Positions 11,950 to 12,921 of a stretch of DNA of 12,921 nt are shown in pieces. The notes under the pieces are model-generated. The model saw only the letters and a program-made list of their open reading frames with translations, was not told the DNA's origin and searched no databases. The stretch's first letter is position 1. Each line of letters starts with the position of its first letter. A program made the translations under genes and the position numbers. Location: positions 1 to 12,921 of the forward strand of contig JBGPKH010000205.1 of NCBI GenBank assembly GCA_041485845.1, given 5' to 3'. The stretch comes from OMOG01 sp041485845. Its GTDB lineage: Bacteria; Acidobacteriota; Terriglobia; Bryobacterales; Bryobacteraceae.

Positions 11950-12921
11950 TTACCTTACGAACCGGTACACTTCGAGGACCCGCCGCCCGTGGCGGTCGGA
12001 AATAATTGACAAAGTCTGGGGCCGCAATCCCGATTTCGCCGCAAAGGCGATGAGGCGGGCGCTGTTGCCCGGGAAGAATTCGAAGTCCTTGGTGTGAGTG
12101 ATATAGACGTTGTCCGGCTCGGAAAGCAGCCAGGTGGCGCCTTTGCGATCCTGGTCGTTCATCTCGGGCCTGGAGACCGGATCGCCTCCCGCGAGCAGCG
12201 GCAGTTGGCCCCGGTGGAGCAGCCGCAGCGGCTCCATGATGCCCCAATCGAGCGAGACCACGTTGCGGGCGGGGAGGCCCTTCATGTAGTCGGAGAGCGC
12301 GAAGATGCCGTCGTTCCAGCTCTGCGCGCCCCCGTAGCGGATCATCTCCACGTAATATTGGTTAATCACCAGCGCGCCGGATGCCACGAAAAACGCCATG
12401 ACCGCGCCAAGTGCCGGAATACCGGCACGGCCCAGGCGCCGGGAGACCGCCGCAAAGGAAACCGCGATAATCAGCTCGGGAATCGGCCATAGAAGGATGG
12501 TGTGGTGGACGCTGCCTCCGGTGTTGGCGTTGATTACCATCTGGATCCACGCCAAAGCCATGGCGATCAGGGAAAACCCGATGGTGCGCCGGCCGTCCCG
12601 GCCCGCCAGGGGCGCCAGCAGCAGCGCCAAGGCGAAGGCGTAAGCCAGGAGGAAGTTATGCGGCTCGCCGGCAAGTGCCGAAATCCTGGCAGAAGCGCTT
12701 TGCAGGAGGCCTTGCGGAGGATGGGGCTCGGGTGTCTGCCAGTTGGGCGAGGTCAACCAACCGAACATCCCCTTGCTCTCGGTATTCAAAAGGAAGCGCG
12801 CCTTCGCCGGAATACCCTGGGTGTCGCGCGTCAAATTGCCGTGAAACGTGCCCCAGTGGTTTTCCACATTGTAAACAAGGAGCGGCAGGACACCCAGGGT
12901 GAACGCCAACACCGCAATGAC
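11950..12921 (-). CDS. Polytopic membrane protein, GT39/ArnT-like glycosyltransferase, C-terminal part
   Basis: The frame is open to the right window edge, so the 5' part is missing; the GTG at 12912 is unlikely to be the true start. About 323 residues remain. Five probable membrane helices are visible: AVLAFTLGVLPLLVYNV, FLLAYAFALALLLAPLAG, TIGFSLIAMALAWIQMVI, ILLWPIPELIIAVSFAAV and IPALGAVMAFFVASGALVI. A soluble C-terminal tail of ~120 residues follows. The layout, and the VYNVENHWGTFHGN loop after the first helix, resemble the C-terminal half of dolichyl-phosphate-mannose/ArnT-type glycosyltransferases, which move sugars from lipid carriers to acceptors on the outer face of the inner membrane. 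The catalytic N-terminal Asp motifs lie outside the window, so the family call is moderate. The stop abuts the 20-bp palindrome. Confidence 0.68.
   Translation of the reverse strand, partial: VIAVLAFTLGVLPLLVYNVENHWGTFHGNLTRDTQGIPAKARFLLNTESKGMFGWLTSPNWQTPEPHPPQGLLQSASARISALAGEPHNFLLAYAFALALLLAPLAGRDGRRTIGFSLIAMALAWIQMVINANTGGSVHHTILLWPIPELIIAVSFAAVSRRLGRAGIPALGAVMAFFVASGALVINQYYVEMIRYGGAQSWNDGIFALSDYMKGLPARNVVSLDWGIMEPLRLLHRGQLPLLAGGDPVSRPEMNDQDRKGATWLLSEPDNVYITHTKDFEFFPGNSARLIAFAAKSGLRPQTLSIISDRHGRRVLEVYRFVR

Overview
The window looks like part of a genome or metagenome contig from the phylum Acidobacteriota, probably a Solibacter/Bryobacterales-type lineage. This is inferred from gene families, not from a marker gene. 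The DNA is GC-rich. It carries a Ser/Thr kinase fused to a TolB/PD40-type propeller, an Oar-like receptor with a carboxypeptidase-regulatory N-terminus, a sortilin/BNR-repeat protein, and dispersed palindromic repeats. No rRNA, tRNA, CRISPR array, transposase, phage gene or recognisable defence system is visible.

Layout, left to right. (1) 3-1949, plus: the 3' part of a BNR/Asp-box (sortilin-like) repeat protein, cut by the window edge. It converges with 4 bp spacing on (2) a minus-strand pair, an AraC-family regulator with a GyrI-like effector domain (3275-2280) overlapping a VOC/glyoxalase-fold gene (2295-1954). (3) 3355-4512, plus: an outer-membrane beta-barrel-like protein whose apparent signal peptide is cut off by an in-frame TGA. 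(4) 4542-5075, plus: a TlpA-like thioredoxin whose start codon and signal peptide lie inside a perfect 29-bp inverted repeat. (5) 7933-5171, minus: a 920-residue membrane Ser/Thr kinase with a PD40 propeller. (6) 8003-9279, plus and divergent from the kinase: a wrecked TonB-dependent-receptor-like gene. Its N-terminal domain, plug and C-terminal strands survive, but most of the barrel is deleted and the remains are out of frame. (7) 9356-11395, plus: a cytoplasmic molybdopterin/Fe4S4 oxidoreductase overlapping by one base a probable lipoprotein of unknown function (11395-11922). (8) 12921-11950, minus: the C-terminal part of a polytopic membrane protein resembling GT39/ArnT-type glycosyltransferases, cut by the right edge.

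The genes do not form one pathway. Supported small units are the AraC/VOC pair, the oxidoreductase/lipoprotein pair, and possibly the barrel/TlpA neighbours. The most interesting signals are decay and repeats: two broken outer-membrane genes, a repeat that supplies protein-coding sequence for an export signal, a 20-bp palindrome present twice, -10 elements placed as if for leaderless mRNAs, and an eight-codon match to the oxidoreductase stranded beside the TlpA gene. I found no convincing new multi-gene system.
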